DNA of 64,000 nucleotides from Mesorhabditis belari (lineage: Eukaryota > Nematoda > Chromadorea > Rhabditida > Rhabditidae). Below the pieces are notes generated by a model that was given only the letters and a program-made list of their open reading frames with translations, was not told where the DNA came from and did not search any database. The stretch's first letter is position 1, and each line of letters opens with the position of its first letter. Below, one piece after another: positions 41,630-54,132 of the stretch. The stretch covers positions 124,001 to 188,000 of the forward strand of contig CAUEEP010000757.1 in assembly GCA_958450365.1 (NCBI GenBank), in the 5' to 3' direction. A program made the translations under genes and the position numbers.

Positions 41630-42958
41630 CGCTGAAAAGAATAAACAAATCTTACTATAAGGGAATTCTTAAACAATCAGAAAAAAAGAGATAAAATGAT
41701 TGAACCTTTAGAAAGTCTTGAAAACGAATGACTCCATTTCCTAAAAGAGACATTGAAAAAAGAGCATATCAATCCATTTTTGGGGGTCATGAAATGAAGA
41801 AAAAAATGCAAGAAATGCAAGAAATGAAGAAATGAAAGAAAAATCACAAACTAGAGAGATTGAGAGCTGTGATTTATGAGGGTGATGTCGGGTACTGGTT
41901 TTGCCGAAGTGTACTTGCTCTAGAGCTGATAAAGTTCAAAGAAATCTGTTCAATTGATGTCTAAAATGGAGATTAATCCAGAGTTCAGATCTGGTCAAAG
42001 TTAGATAAAGTTAAACGTTAAGTTCCGCTAAGTTAGATGAGTTAAAGAGGCCTTTCAAATCCCTATGAATCAATTAATGAAACTGAGGCTAACTCACGGC
42101 TGTTTCTCTTGAATGGCTAGACCAAATGAGCTAAAAATTTGCAAGAGTATGTAATTTTGGATTCTCTTTCCAAATCCGACGTTAGTTTTGTTAGGAAGTT
42201 GTGTGATTTTTCGTAAAAAGGCGGAAAAACTAGGTGTTACCTCGAATCCCATGGCCGATTGGTCTAAGGCGCGGGAGGCCAATCTGAGGCTCCAATAGAG
42301 GGGTTGATGGTTGATGGAGCGAGAACGTTTTGCAAAAAAATATTTTCTAATAGTTTGAGATACTTTAATGGAGTAGCTACAAACATCAAGTGTTAGAACT
42401 CAAAAAAGGTTTGAAAAATTCGTTTTCTTGAATTTCCTAAAAAGGGTTTTGTAAAGGAAGTTTTGTGTGTTCTTTTCGTTTGTCTTTTGAGTTTGTTGGT
42501 CTATTTAATTTAAATTTAAAGCCGGATTCGGATTCTAGAGTCTTTTAAGTTCTCATGTGCTAATTTCTGTGATTTGTTTATTTATTTTGATCTTGGTTCA
42601 AATCGGCCGTTTCGCAAAAGATGCGCGATCGTCAATGTGTTAATGAAAGTTTATTTTTAGACTTGATTGTTGGCTTTGCTTTTGAGATCAAATTTACATT
42701 TGAGTAGAATCGATTTTTCGTGTCTTCATTACCATTTGTAGATGAAATTTTATTTAAAAAAAGCACCCGAAGTCTAAACATTTATCTAACCAGATACAGT
42801 ATTTGGGCACATGTCTGAGCAAAGGAAAAAAGTGGTACGATGAGAAGAAATTTTTGAATAAATTAAGGCACCCAAAGATCACAATCAATATCACAGAGAA
42901 AGATTTTTGGATAAGAGAATAATAATCACAGATAATGCACCTAGAAGCTTAATTAAAG
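41630..42958. other. Intergenic gap between CHK-like and ppk-3 genes
   Basis: Contains a GAAATGAAGAAATG-type simple stretch (41810-41840) and a partial tRNA-like sequence (42252-42295, ATGGCCGATTGGTCTAAGGC with no B box). Nothing else coding is seen. It holds the promoter side of the CHK-like gene and the 3' end region of ppk-3. Confidence 0.4.
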
Positions 42959-45900
42959 TCAATAACTCATCGTTGATCCTAAACCAGTCCATTGATCAGG
43001 TACAACGGGGAAATAAGTATCAATGGCCTCAGAGAAACGGGTACAATACATTTGAGGAGAGATTACGGTTGGGAGATGGGCTCCCGGGACAGTGACGATC
43101 TTCACCCAACTCTCGAATTTCTTGTCCAGGGTGTAGGTGCGCATGTAGTCAACTGAAATGGAGTAAATTGATGGTAATATCTTGGTAAAGATGGAAATTT
43201 TGGGGCAGACAAGGGTGAGATCAGGAGCTTCTCTATATATATCTAACAGAGCCTATCTATCGCTATGACCGACTGGCTAAGAGCCTTATATCTTAGTCGG
43301 GAGGTCCAGGATTCAATCCCGCCGACTGGGTTATTGGTTTTTTCCCCCACATATATGGCTTTTTCTTCCCACCAATTCCAAGAATCAATTCCCCATTCGA
43401 TTCATCGACACCCACCAGCAATGAGTAATCCATAACGTGCTGAAAAAGATTAAAAATTGATTTGCAAATGCTTTTGCATTAGATTTCAATTCTGAAGCAA
43501 ACCTGTGCCGAGAGAAAATGAGAATCATTCGAAATCGCCTGATTGAGAGCCGCTTTGCTGTGCGGGAAAACATAGAGCTGGGAATTCCACAAATCCTTGA
43601 TGAAATTCTCATCCATCAACACGAGATCGGAAGAGCTTTTGCCAGTATTTGCCAATCTGAATTCTCCAATCATTTCATTTCTTTTCCCACCAACTCACCG
43701 ATTCCTCAACGATCCCTTCAAATCCCACACTTTGCTCACATTTCTTTTATAGAAAAGATACTCCATCACTAACACGTCAACTTTTATCTGCATTCCACTC
43801 AATTTATGCTTGTAGCCAACTCGAAAGACACCATAAACCTAAAATTCTTCAAAGTTCAACAATATTCTTCAAACAATTTTCAACTCACCTTGCACAGCGT
43901 TGTCAATTTCTTTTCCGTAGCCGCCGTTTTGATGTATTCGAAATATCGAGGAGCGAATTTCACAAATGATTGCACTTCAAATTTCGACATTTGCTTGATT
44001 ACAAAGCGTTGATCCTAAAATTTCATTAGATTCATCTAGATTTTTCACTAGATAGCCAAAGATTCCAACTTTCATTAGAATCATTAGATTTCCAGGTTTT
44101 ACCTGTGTCCGATAGAAGAAAGCTCCACTCTTTCCTCCTTGTGGTGTCCAAAAAATTGCCGTACTCAATGATCGAATGAATGCCTCATCGCCACTCGGGA
44201 ACAACAACTTTCTCAGTAAACGGAAACGCTCAGCGTAATAGGCCTTAATTTAAATTGAATCTTCAACCCTTTCTCCTGTTACATACCTTCACATAAAAAC
44301 TCGCATGACTGTCTTGGAATTCAACTTCAACATGTTCTCCTCGATTCGCTTCTTCTCCATCAGCCATCGATTTTGCTGAGAGATTTAGCGGGATGTTGTC
44401 CTCACCCATTGTCTCGCGAGATTTCGTTCGACCTTCCTGAAAACTTTGCTTCAAAGAAGAAAAGAAAGTTGAGAAAGTTGCCCCCAAAGAACCCAAAGAG
44501 AACAGAAACCCAAGAAAATATCAAAGCTTCCCAACGTAAAATTTACTTCTTCATCGAGTTGATCAGACTAGATTGTCATAAAGTAATTCTGTAAAGTTTA
44601 ATTTTTAAACTCCTTACCTCATAATCTTTAGAGCCCAATGCATAGGCGATAATCGATCCAATATCCGGCTTAAAGGCGCCAGTTGAGTCCTGAAATGGAA
44701 ACAAGAAATCGATTTTATAGTAAATCTTTACCTGAATATCCCTAACAACAATCGGTAAACGGGGATGAAGGGGAAGAGTAAGGTGATAACAAGACGGGAA
44801 TGGATCCTCCAAGCGTTCGATCGACACTTCGGGAATCTGAAATGATGAATGCAAATAAACAATCGGAACTTGAAGTTTTGAAAGAAAAGCCTAAATGTTT
44901 AAATCTTTATTGATCACTGACCATCATTGACCCCCTGTCAATAGTCCAATCTGCACGTTTTTTGTCTCATTTACTTGAAAATTTTACGTCGAATGACACC
45001 AAAGTCATGCAGATTGGATCAGTTTATGAAATGTTATGATCCTAAGTATGTTTTGTATTTAGTTGATGGATAAGTCGATGAAAATTATGACCGAAAGTAC
45101 GTTTAGAGGATTATTGGCGTTGGATTAATGCCTCCGAATGAATTAAATTCCCACCTCATTCCCTCCTCCGTCCTCTCCTCTTTTCATCGCCCTCACACTC
45201 GCTCCCAACACCGAACATTGCTCATTCCACATTTGAATCATTTGAAATAATTCAGCTCTCACGTGAATCAACATATCGTTTACCTAAAAAAAGACAATTT
45301 TTACAGTTCAACCAACTTTAACCAACTTTTATCGCTTTAATCGAATTCGACGCCACCGCCTCTTCGCCCAAATTCTCAACATCGACACTTTCAATTAAAT
45401 CTCTAAATTCTGATATACTTTAAAAATTTAAGCAAACCAACGTCATAGTGTTTTTCGTCGATTCGATCAATTGTCGAAGAGTCGTGTGAAATTGTGAAGC
45501 CAACTGCATTGAATATTCATTTTGGGAAAATGTTGTTAATCTCTCCGTAGCTTGCGCGAAAATCGATTTTGACAAAGCACGAGTTCTGGAAGAATTTTTG
45601 ATATTTATTTTAAAGTTTTCATTACCGTTCAATTAAATCTTCTAAAGATTTTATAGCAATTTGCGACGGTTGAATGTTACAGACAACGGGTGAGAATTGC
45701 ACGTGATAGGGTTGAATCTGAATGGGAATTGATTTCAAGTATCATCGTGAGAATTTACCGTTGACACTTTGAAACAAGTGATGTAATTGTTGAAAGCGAA
45801 GAAATGAGATTGTTGATGAAAATAGCAATGAAGGCATGGTTGGCCATTCGGAGAGGTGATTGAGCCTGAACAATTTGCGTGTGCTTGAGTCATCTTTAAG

Positions 45901-48900
45901 AGAATTCAGCTAAGAACAATAAATTTGTATCGGCTTAATTTTTATTTCTAAATGTTCTCTGAATTCAATTTTATCGTTTTTGGTTTAAGCTTGACACTAA
46001 CCTTGACTAAATGAAGCGTTCGCGATGTAATCGAGAAATCGAGCAAACGATAGATGCCATGTATTGACATCCATGAAAACGATTGGTGATGACGCTCGGC
46101 ATTCCTCACAATAATGATACGATGAGATACGTTTTTGATCATTCGATTGTACATCGTTTTCGACGGGAAGACCGTGTTGGAGTTGGCTTGTTGTTACCTA
46201 AAAAGCTATTGGAAATGAAGTTAAAAGCCGCTAGAAGCCTTAAACCCACTTGTGCTAGTACTAATCTAATCTTTATCTTCTAGAGTAACCTACAGAAGTT
46301 TAGAATTATTGTAGCTTTTCCAGTTTCAAGTCTAAGCCTAGAATTCTATAATACTAGTAGGATCCCAGCTTACTGTATCTAAAATTACTCACCTCAACAC
46401 AAACTCTCCCATAAACCATTTTCCTCGAGTGTTCCATCATTGACAGCTCACAGTTCGTTGATGGACATTGATAGTCCTTATTGAAACAAAATCTTAAGAA
46501 AACAAGTTATTCATAGAATATCTTTACTCACTTTGTCAAGAATTCTCCTAAAGTCATATCATTTGAAGCATAGAATTGCATATTGACCACCCACGGTCGA
46601 ACGCATAACATTGGAGCGTTCGGGCTTTTCGGAGAATAGGAACCTAGAATAAGATTTCAGTTTTAAATCTAGACATATCTTATTAGCTATTTGTAGTTTC
46701 TCAAACAAACCAAACAAAATCGCGACCCTTTGATGAACAAATGGATCAAGAACATCTTCTTTCGAGTTGATCGCCGAGCTTAGCTGAATTACCAAAATAT
46801 TCATTTTTAAACAATCCCGATATCCTGTTACCTTTTCATTGTTTGTTTTCTGTATTTTCATTTCTTTTGCCCGTTTTTCCAACCGCTTCTTGAAGAGCAT
46901 GCCGGCAATCGATCGGAACGATGTTATCGATTCTGATGTGTACACCGTGTCACCCTGAATAATTTTAATGCTTTAGTGAATTGTCTAAATGAATTCAAAA
47001 AAATATTTTAGTACTTTTGGTATTTGGATGAGCTATTAATCACGTTTTTAGCACTGAAAAGCTCCATTAGCCTGTGCTATAGAAAGAAGAGCAATCAAAG
47101 TCAGTGCTGAATAGCTTTTGATGCGATTTCAAGTTCCTCAGTTGAATATTTTTGTCAGGTATGCTATAATTACACAAAATATTGCATTTTACCATATTTT
47201 TAAGCAAAAAAAACTTTTGTTCATAACCATTTCACTCACCTTAATCGGCGCTCCAAGATGCGAACACGGTGAACTCGGGATTCTTACCTGAAACATTTCA
47301 TATTTCAAAATTTCCATAAAATTCTACCATTTCCTGTTCTTTTTGATCCAAAATTTGATCATTCGCCATTGTTGTGAATTGATATAGCGGTTGTTTGAAA
47401 TACGGTAACAATGAGCAAGCTTTTCCCTTTGGCGTCTCAAGAAATGGAGGTTCAAATTCGATATATGGAGACGACGAGAGCACACTTTCACGCAATTTCG
47501 AAAGAAAACCATTCTAAATTTTATTTTTTTCAAAGATTTTCCAAATTCCCCTCACCCCAGTCTCTTCTGATTCGATATTTTCTCTTCTTGGTTCACAGGC
47601 TTTACAATTCGACAGAGTATAGGCAAGTTTACAATCGTGCATAGCTAAAATTTTGAAGTTATCCAAACAGTTTTTAATTTTTTACCTAGAAAAGCTTTCT
47701 CCAATTTCGATGAGTAGAGATTTTGGACTAAAAACTTCAGAATTTTCTTCACCGCTTTCAACTCCGAAAAAGAATTCCCACGAAGTAATACAGAACAACC
47801 ACGATCCGGAGAACATTGATCGAAAATCTAAAATATATTTTTTTCCCAAATTCCTTTTTTATCCAGTTACCAAAATATGTTTTATCTCCCCATTTCTCAT
47901 ACGTATCCCTCGTTGATCAAAATACGGACAAAAACCGACATTCTGAAGCTGATTTTTGAGCATACACTTTGAAAAACCCCAACCTGATTTTGCTGTATCA
48001 ATTGTGCCTCTCCGCTGGGGATCAAATCTGCTCCAGTGGCTCGTCCGATTCTTTGTAAAACCTCCTTTTTCACACCAGTTACTGAATCTATTCTATTAAA
48101 TTTTGAACCGTTCATTTACCCAATCGAACACCGGACACACGGAGTAGTTCGGCGGCCACTTTTGAGACATTGTTCTCAACTAAAAGAAGGGATGGGCGAC
48201 GTGCGAGGATACGTTCGACCTGAGGATTTGCATTTGCTACTTTGATTATCCAAAACTGAATGCACAATAAACGTTAGTAAATGACTACAGTAAATAAATC
48301 TACTATTTACCGTAGCTAGATTTTCTGGTACTTTTAACTCTCCATTTCGGTTATCGGACATTTGATACGCGCCACGCCCCTTTTCCCATTGGCAGTCTAA
48401 CTTTGAGCTCAAATATCTTGGTGTTGGGTTGTCCAATTTAAATACTCTTGATATCATTAAATGCACCAGGTGTCGATTGGTAGAAAAACTATTTAAATTG
48501 GACAGCCCAACACTAAGATATTTGAGCTCAAAGTCGGATTGCCAATGGCAAAAGGGAGCGGGGCGCGTCTCAAATGTTTCACAATGCTCCATTTCCCTTA
48601 CCTGTTTCGACAAATACTCGGTCTCTTGATTGATGATCGGTTCCAAATTGCTCAATTTCCCGGTGACTCTCTCGTACTCGATCGATCCACTCATCAACAT
48701 CACCGACGCATTCGGTAGTTCCCCGCACATCGACGAGTGAGTGACTGATTTCGTGCAAGCGATGCCCCAAATCAACTACAATTCTTGTATTGTGATAAGT
48801 GATAAATCCTTTTTATTCACCTCAGCATTTGGTGTCTCATCAACATGCAACGTTTTCACGTGAACATATTGAAGAATATTCATGTTATCCTTTCGATTGA

Positions 48901-51462
48901 ACACATCAACGACCACTTTTGACGCTATCGACTTGGCTTTCCTCAGCAAAATGTCTCTCCATCTAAAAATTGTTTTTAAAACTTTATGTGATTGATTTTT
49001 TGGAAAGTTTTGTGATCTTAAAATATTCGGTCAATAGAACTTGTAAAATTTAAAATATTCAGTTTACGGTATTATTGTTACCTTTGGTTATTCAATCCGG
49101 CTCTTTGAAAGAGATAATCGATAAGCATCTCCGTTTGATGTTCAAATAATTTATCCACATCGTTCTCATTGATGAAGTCACTCGATTCCGGAGAAAGTGA
49201 CGTTCGGTGACTGATGGATTCTTTTCTTTCAATTGGCTAAAACAAAAATCTTCGTGAATTTTCCTTCCCCTTACCTTAACATCATCAACTTCATCATAGT
49301 TGTCAATTGTAATCGGTCCCAAATCAAAATGAACTCCTCCATTTCTTGTTCCATTGTCCGAGTCAATAGATTTCTAGATGTTCAGTTGTTTAATTTCTCT
49401 TCTTTAAATCAACCAAAGCTTGTCCACTTTCAGCCAAATCCATATTCCGAACCCAATCCGGTCCCGATTCTGCCTCTTCTTCCGATAAATGAACAGCACT
49501 CACTAAACAATTTTTTAAAAATTTTAGCTCATATATCAAACCATTTGTTGATGACATAAACGGGGCTTGTTGCGCTGAAAAGAGTCCTTCAACACTCAAC
49601 ATTGACGGTGGTCTATAGGCTAATGGAGGTAACGAGAGTGAGTCTTTACGATCATTTTGTGGCACTCCATTTTGCGCAGACCACATCAAAGAACCTGATA
49701 AATCTTATTGATTGTTAAAAATTTAATTTCGATACCAGCCGAAACAATTGATAAATCCAATGCTGACGGACCGGGATGGATCAATTCCGAAGTTTCGGGA
49801 GCAGAAACGGACGATGAGAGAAGAATTGGTTGCGGTACATTCGTTTCTTCTTTTTCTTTCTCTTCACCTTCTATCAAATGTTGTTCAACCATTTTCACAC
49901 AATAGGAACACAAACGTAAATCACCAATATATCCTAAAATAGATTTTTCTTTGTTCGGTGGGTTTTATTTACCTAACGGTGCTCCAGGCACATGTGCGTT
50001 GCAGCACTTTGCGCAGAAAATTTGTCCACAAAGTCTGCAATGATGTTTTCTTCGAAAAGCTGTGAACTTCTCTTCACATTGATAACATTCCTGGTTTAAC
50101 TGTATTTGAAGTCATTAATTTCTCTAAATTTACCCTTCCCGTCGAGTCGGGCATCCAATATTGCCGGAAAGAACTTCGATCGTAATCGACAAGACCCGCC
50201 TTTTCTCTAAAATATTTGGTATCGTAATTTAATTAGGTTTTCAGACACTTATTAACAATTATTTTTTCATCTATATCTAGATACGCCTTCTTCGTTTTTA
50301 ACAAACCGTCGAAAATATGAGGCGATTCGGCTTGCCTTTCTTTTGGGTGTATTCGAGTTAGACGAATCAAGACTTTCTAAACTTTGTTTCAATGCAATGA
50401 TGGTCCTTTATTCTTAAGTTATCATTTTTGAATGTTAAACTAATCATTTGGTTATCTGTCAAACTTTCTTTAGTCTTCAAACCTACCACATTTATTCTAA
50501 TAGTAGCGCATGCGCTTCTATTTTTCAATGACTAAAAAAATGTAGTTCGTAGAAGGAGAACCTTTTCGTAACAACCAATTAAAAACAATTCAATCGTCAA
50601 AAAAGCATTATTCTCGATTTCATTACCGTTAGAGTCACCGACTTTAATCAAGATGTTACTATCGTAGTCAATGTAAGAAAATGAAAGAAAAGCTACTTCT
50701 AAGCAACTAAGCTACGGATTAAGCAATAATGAACGTTAGCAATGATTTTTAAGTAGTTCATGCAAGAACTTAAGAAAGAACTAACAATAAGCAAGAAAGA
50801 TTCTTCGCTAAAAGATTGGATACTAAAATATAAAACGTGTTTAAAGTTGTGAGAATTTTATGGCATAAATTATCCTAAGCTCGAGGGAATTTAATTACCT
50901 AGTCTAATTTATAAATTCGTTTCAAATAAGCTTGACTTCCTAGTTGCGAGCAAAACTTATCAAAATTGTCATTGCTTATGTAAAACAATGATAAAGAATG
51001 CTATTTTTCTCAAGCAAATGCCTTATAGATCCTTAAAGGCTCAAAACTTAGGGTATTCAGTCTACATAAATGCGGTACCTCTGCTTGGTGAATTATCGCG
51101 TCGAAGTGGGCCAGGCTGTGTGGTTTCAATCGATAGAGACGGGAGTTGCTGAAAATAAACAAGTTAGCAATATTCTTAAAACTTATTGACTAATCACTAC
51201 AAGTCTAATTTAAAAATATAAGCCAAATCAAGAAACAAAACTGTACCTCGATAACTTCCACATGTCCATCAATTTGTGGAGCTGATTGGGAAGTGGATGG
51301 GGTCGGTGTTTGTTGTTCATTCACCGTTTCACCTCTTCCCCACCACTTCCCAAAAAGACTCCCGATGATTCCAGTTGTCGTCGCATTCGATCCATCCCCA
51401 CCATCATCGGCTGACTCGTCCAGCTTCGGCAAGAAAACGAGCCGTCTCTCCTCATTTTCCAT
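42959..51462 (-). CDS. ppk-3: 1-phosphatidylinositol 3-phosphate 5-kinase (PIKfyve/Fab1)
   Basis: A many-exon minus-strand gene. First exons: 51462-51247, 51148-51079, 50376-50307, 50206-50134, 50099-49973, 49933-49736, 49694 onward; last exon 43152-42959. It starts 8 nt after a TTTAG acceptor. The FYVE zinc finger ([29 protein letters not shown]) lies in exons 4-6, preceded by [11 protein letters not shown]. The TCP1/chaperonin-like region runs from about 48970 to 47230 ([64 protein letters not shown]). The lipid-kinase domain is at about 44170-42959: [20 protein letters not shown] loop, [49 protein letters not shown] and the terminal DQWTGLG. It makes PI(3,5)P2 on endosomes and lysosomes. 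It follows zfr by 171 bp on the same strand. An extracted inverted repeat and a tRNA-like sequence sit in introns. Confidence 0.93.
43262..43331 (+). pseudogene. tRNA-like sequence in the last ppk-3 intron
   Basis: A-box-like GACCGACTGGCTAAGAGCC and B-box-like CCAGGATTCAATCCCGCC, sharing TAGTCGGGAGGT with the sequence at 19022-19096. It is antisense to ppk-3. The stems are incomplete. Confidence 0.5.
48366..48572. repeat. Inverted repeat in ppk-3 intron
   Basis: Left arm CGCGCCACGCCCCTTTTCCC, AACTTTGAGCTCAAATATCT and GTTGTCCAATTTAAAT; the right arm (to GGGGCGCG) is the complement. The centre is near 48465. The ORF crossing it joins two real exons through intron sequence and is not the protein. 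Confidence 0.85.
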
Positions 51463-51471
51463 TTCATCACC

Positions 51472-51484
51472 TAAATTTTTTATT
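51472..51484 (-). promoter_or_regulatory. Poly(A)-signal-like AATAAA next to ppk-3 trans-splice acceptor
   Basis: On the minus strand CAATAAAAAATTTAG runs directly into ppk-3's leader (GTGATGAA then the start codon). AATAAA would serve the upstream zfr transcript and the TTTAG acceptor the ppk-3 leader. The near contact of these two signals is like the uncommon SL1-type operons of C. elegans. It could equally be a coincidence in AT-rich DNA. Confidence 0.4.
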
Positions 51485-51633
51485 GAACTAACACAACTCA
51501 AAAAGACATACAAAACATGAGAAACAAGAGATAGCAAGTGGGAACAATAATCCAAAATCACCACAAATAAGTAACCAAATAAAATAATTAACGCAATAAT
51601 GCGAACGAATAAAATAAAAATCAATGAATCATT

Positions 51634-54132
51634 TCAAGCGGGGGGCACCTCCGGCTTCGATTCGACTTTGACGACTTTCTCCGGTTGTGCGGGAGGAGTC
51701 GTCGATGAAGCTGGTCGCTTTCGATCAGGCGGTGGGCCCCCGTGAGGTCCCGGTCCGAAAAAAGGAAGCTTCTCGATATCCAAAATGCGATAAAGCTGAT
51801 TGAAAGCGATCAAACGGAGAGCATGTTGTGCACTGCTTGTAATATCCTCTCGTTGTTGATTGGAAAGGCGGGCAAGTGCATCGACTTTCTCTTTCTCGCA
51901 AGGATCAGAAAGACCTGGACCATTATTGAAGAGAATTCCGGCTGAAATCGCCTCAAAGACTCGGCGAAAAGCATCTCCAACGCTCAACTGTGCTCCCGAT
52001 GAAGCAAGAATTCTCTCAACCAGCAACTCGTTTGTCCAATCATCTAATGGCATCCAAGAAGGGATTCGTTGACGGAGATCACGGAGAATTCGCAAAGTAA
52101 CTTGACACGATTGCAACATTGGACAACGTGCTTGGAACCATTTAGCGCGACGGAGATCAGCGAGTGCTTGAAGACAACGATCAAGTGGAAGCCCATTTGC
52201 TGGTCGAACTGTTGGAGCTCCTCCGTCTTCACGTGCAACTCTTGATGTGAATGTCACTCGGCATTTGATTGGCATTTCTTCAACCGAAACCAAAATAGCT
52301 CCTTGTTTCATTTGAATCTCGGTTTTGAATGCCTTTGGAGCTCCTGCAAAAGTGATTTCATCACACTTTCCAGGCAAAAGTTCAGCTACTTCACGAACGA
52401 GAGTCTCTGTCGGATAATTGGTGCACAGCACAACCACCTCGACCTCGGTGTCACTCTTCAGAATGAGTTGCTTGGCAAGGATTCCAACACGCATCACTCC
52501 TTGCAACGTTCGATTTTCATTGAGTTGTTTCTTCTCCCCTTCTGCCTCTTCCTTGGCCGTATCTCGTTCAGCAAAGAAATCCGACACATTCTTCAATCCT
52601 TTCTCGATGTTGAAGACCAACATTTCAATCACTTGCAACATTCCTTCCTCAGGGTAGATGTTATTATGCTTGACTTGTACATAGCGGTCGTTCATGTTTT
52701 CAAATCGACGTTCACCACTGAATGATCCCGGATACGAACCAAATTGTGATTGATAAGCGAAACCTGGATGATGGAGTTGACGAGGCATCACAGGGGTTCC
52801 TTTGACCCGATTCTTTGAAAACTGTTTCACATCCACTTCCAGATTGGGGTTCACTTTCACTTTGTATTGCAAACGGTGGCGTCTACCCTTGAGATGAATG
52901 TCCTTGGCATTTGGATCGCTGAACTTGCAATCGCACAATTTGCACAAGAATTGGATGAGTTTTCCAGTGTGATCTTTCTGTGCTTCGATGTATTCCTCTC
53001 CGACGGGTTTCACCGATTGTTCAGCAGCCAATAGGGCTTGCATTTCTCGATCAAGCGTCGACTCGGCTGGTCCAGCAGAACCAACTGCTTCCAAACACGC
53101 TTTCTTCTTCTCGTCGCTTGGAGCCGTTGTAGAAAGAGCTCCCGATGGAACAAATGAGATTGTTGAGACTCCCACCACCTTTCCGCCAGCTTGCGTCGTT
53201 TGCGCGGGTGGCACAGCTTTGGCGACTCCACCCAATTGTGCAGGTGGAATGATAGTCGGTTGGTCGGTCGTGGGTACATCTTTTCCCATTTTCTTGCAGA
53301 TTGCAACCGCTTTTTGATGCTTTGATCCTTTTACATGTGAATTGTAGGTGTCTTGTCCAGTGCAGGTCACATTGCACACATCACATCGGAAAGAGATCTT
53401 GTTCCTCGGAAGAGCCACCTTCCCTTCGCCCTTTGCAAGCGCTTCCTTTTTCTTGTGCTTTTGTCCTTCAATGTGTTCCTTGTAGGTTTGAGATCCGGCA
53501 CAAGAAATTTTGCACACTTCACAATAATATTGTTGAGCTGGTGTTGAGTTGGCCCCACCCGTTCCATTGAATCGCGTTTTCTGTGGAAAAGACCTTCCTG
53601 TTTTCTTGTTCAACCATTGACCCGTTTGTCCAGTTGCCTTTGATTGAAGATATGAAGTGGCCGCGCTGTAAACAGCACTTTCATAGGCATAACCAGTCGC
53701 TGGTCCACCAGCAGCATTCGTTCCAGCTGGAGGCTTCGGTTTGTGGACAGCTGATAGAGCCTTTGTTGCCGCGGCTGCAGCAGCTTGTGGTCCCATTGTG
53801 ACTGAGCTTGCATTTCGATAAGCCGCCATCGTTGGGGGTCCGGGTGGGGCTGTTTGAGCTACAGCAGTCGTTGCTCCATATCCTTGATAGGGATATCCAG
53901 CCGAATATCCCATTGCAGCGGCAGCCGGCGCTCCATATCCATATGTCGAATAATCTCCAAACATTGAGTAGAGTCCAGTCGATTGAGCGGCGGCAGCTTG
54001 TTGTGCAGCAGCAGCGGCAGCGTTTTGATTGGCTGCTCCATAAGCTGCATTTGCGGCCATTTGATTCGCTGAGGCTCCGTAAGCGGCCATAGCTTGGTTG
54101 TAAGCCGCATATCCATCGTATCCACCGTACAT
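51634..54132 (-). CDS. zfr-1: Zinc finger RNA-binding protein (ZFR type), single exon, 832 aa
   Basis: One uninterrupted frame. The N-terminal ~200 residues are Ala/Gln/Tyr/Gly-rich (MYGGYDGYAAYNQAMAAYGA). Three U1-type C2H2 fingers follow: CEVCKISCAGSQTYKEHIEG (about residue 204), CDVCNVTCTGQDTYNSHVKG (about 250), CKLCDCKFSDPNAKDIHLKG (about 396). A DZF domain fills ~480-790 (RRFENMNDRYVQVKHNNIYP, ILFNNGPGLSDPCEKEK), and the tail is Pro/Lys-rich. Vertebrate ZFR binds double-stranded RNA and affects splicing and RNA editing; the same is inferred here. Length is close to worm homologues. An acceptor TCTATTTTAG lies 47 nt upstream of the start (leader splice). It is the first gene of a probable operon with ppk-3. 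Lack of introns is odd next to intron-rich neighbours. Confidence 0.93.
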   Translation of the reverse strand: MYGGYDGYAAYNQAMAAYGASANQMAANAAYGAANQNAAAAAAQQAAAAQSTGLYSMFGDYSTYGYGAPAAAAMGYSAGYPYQGYGATTAVAQTAPPGPPTMAAYRNASSVTMGPQAAAAAATKALSAVHKPKPPAGTNAAGGPATGYAYESAVYSAATSYLQSKATGQTGQWLNKKTGRSFPQKTRFNGTGGANSTPAQQYYCEVCKISCAGSQTYKEHIEGQKHKKKEALAKGEGKVALPRNKISFRCDVCNVTCTGQDTYNSHVKGSKHQKAVAICKKMGKDVPTTDQPTIIPPAQLGGVAKAVPPAQTTQAGGKVVGVSTISFVPSGALSTTAPSDEKKKACLEAVGSAGPAESTLDREMQALLAAEQSVKPVGEEYIEAQKDHTGKLIQFLCKLCDCKFSDPNAKDIHLKGRRHRLQYKVKVNPNLEVDVKQFSKNRVKGTPVMPRQLHHPGFAYQSQFGSYPGSFSGERRFENMNDRYVQVKHNNIYPEEGMLQVIEMLVFNIEKGLKNVSDFFAERDTAKEEAEGEKKQLNENRTLQGVMRVGILAKQLILKSDTEVEVVVLCTNYPTETLVREVAELLPGKCDEITFAGAPKAFKTEIQMKQGAILVSVEEMPIKCRVTFTSRVAREDGGAPTVRPANGLPLDRCLQALADLRRAKWFQARCPMLQSCQVTLRILRDLRQRIPSWMPLDDWTNELLVERILASSGAQLSVGDAFRRVFEAISAGILFNNGPGLSDPCEKEKVDALARLSNQQREDITSSAQHALRLIAFNQLYRILDIEKLPFFGPGPHGGPPPDRKRPASSTTPPAQPEKVVKVESKPEVPPA

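Noticed and set aside
48176..48775. 199-aa ORF on the minus strand
   Set aside because: Two real ppk-3 exons joined by read-through of an intron that holds an inverted repeat.
51205..51624. 139-aa ORF starting with a hydrophobic stretch (MIFILFVRIIALIILFGYLF)
   Set aside because: The hydrophobic start is intergenic/3'UTR sequence between zfr and ppk-3; the second half is the real first exon of ppk-3, which starts at 51462 after an acceptor.
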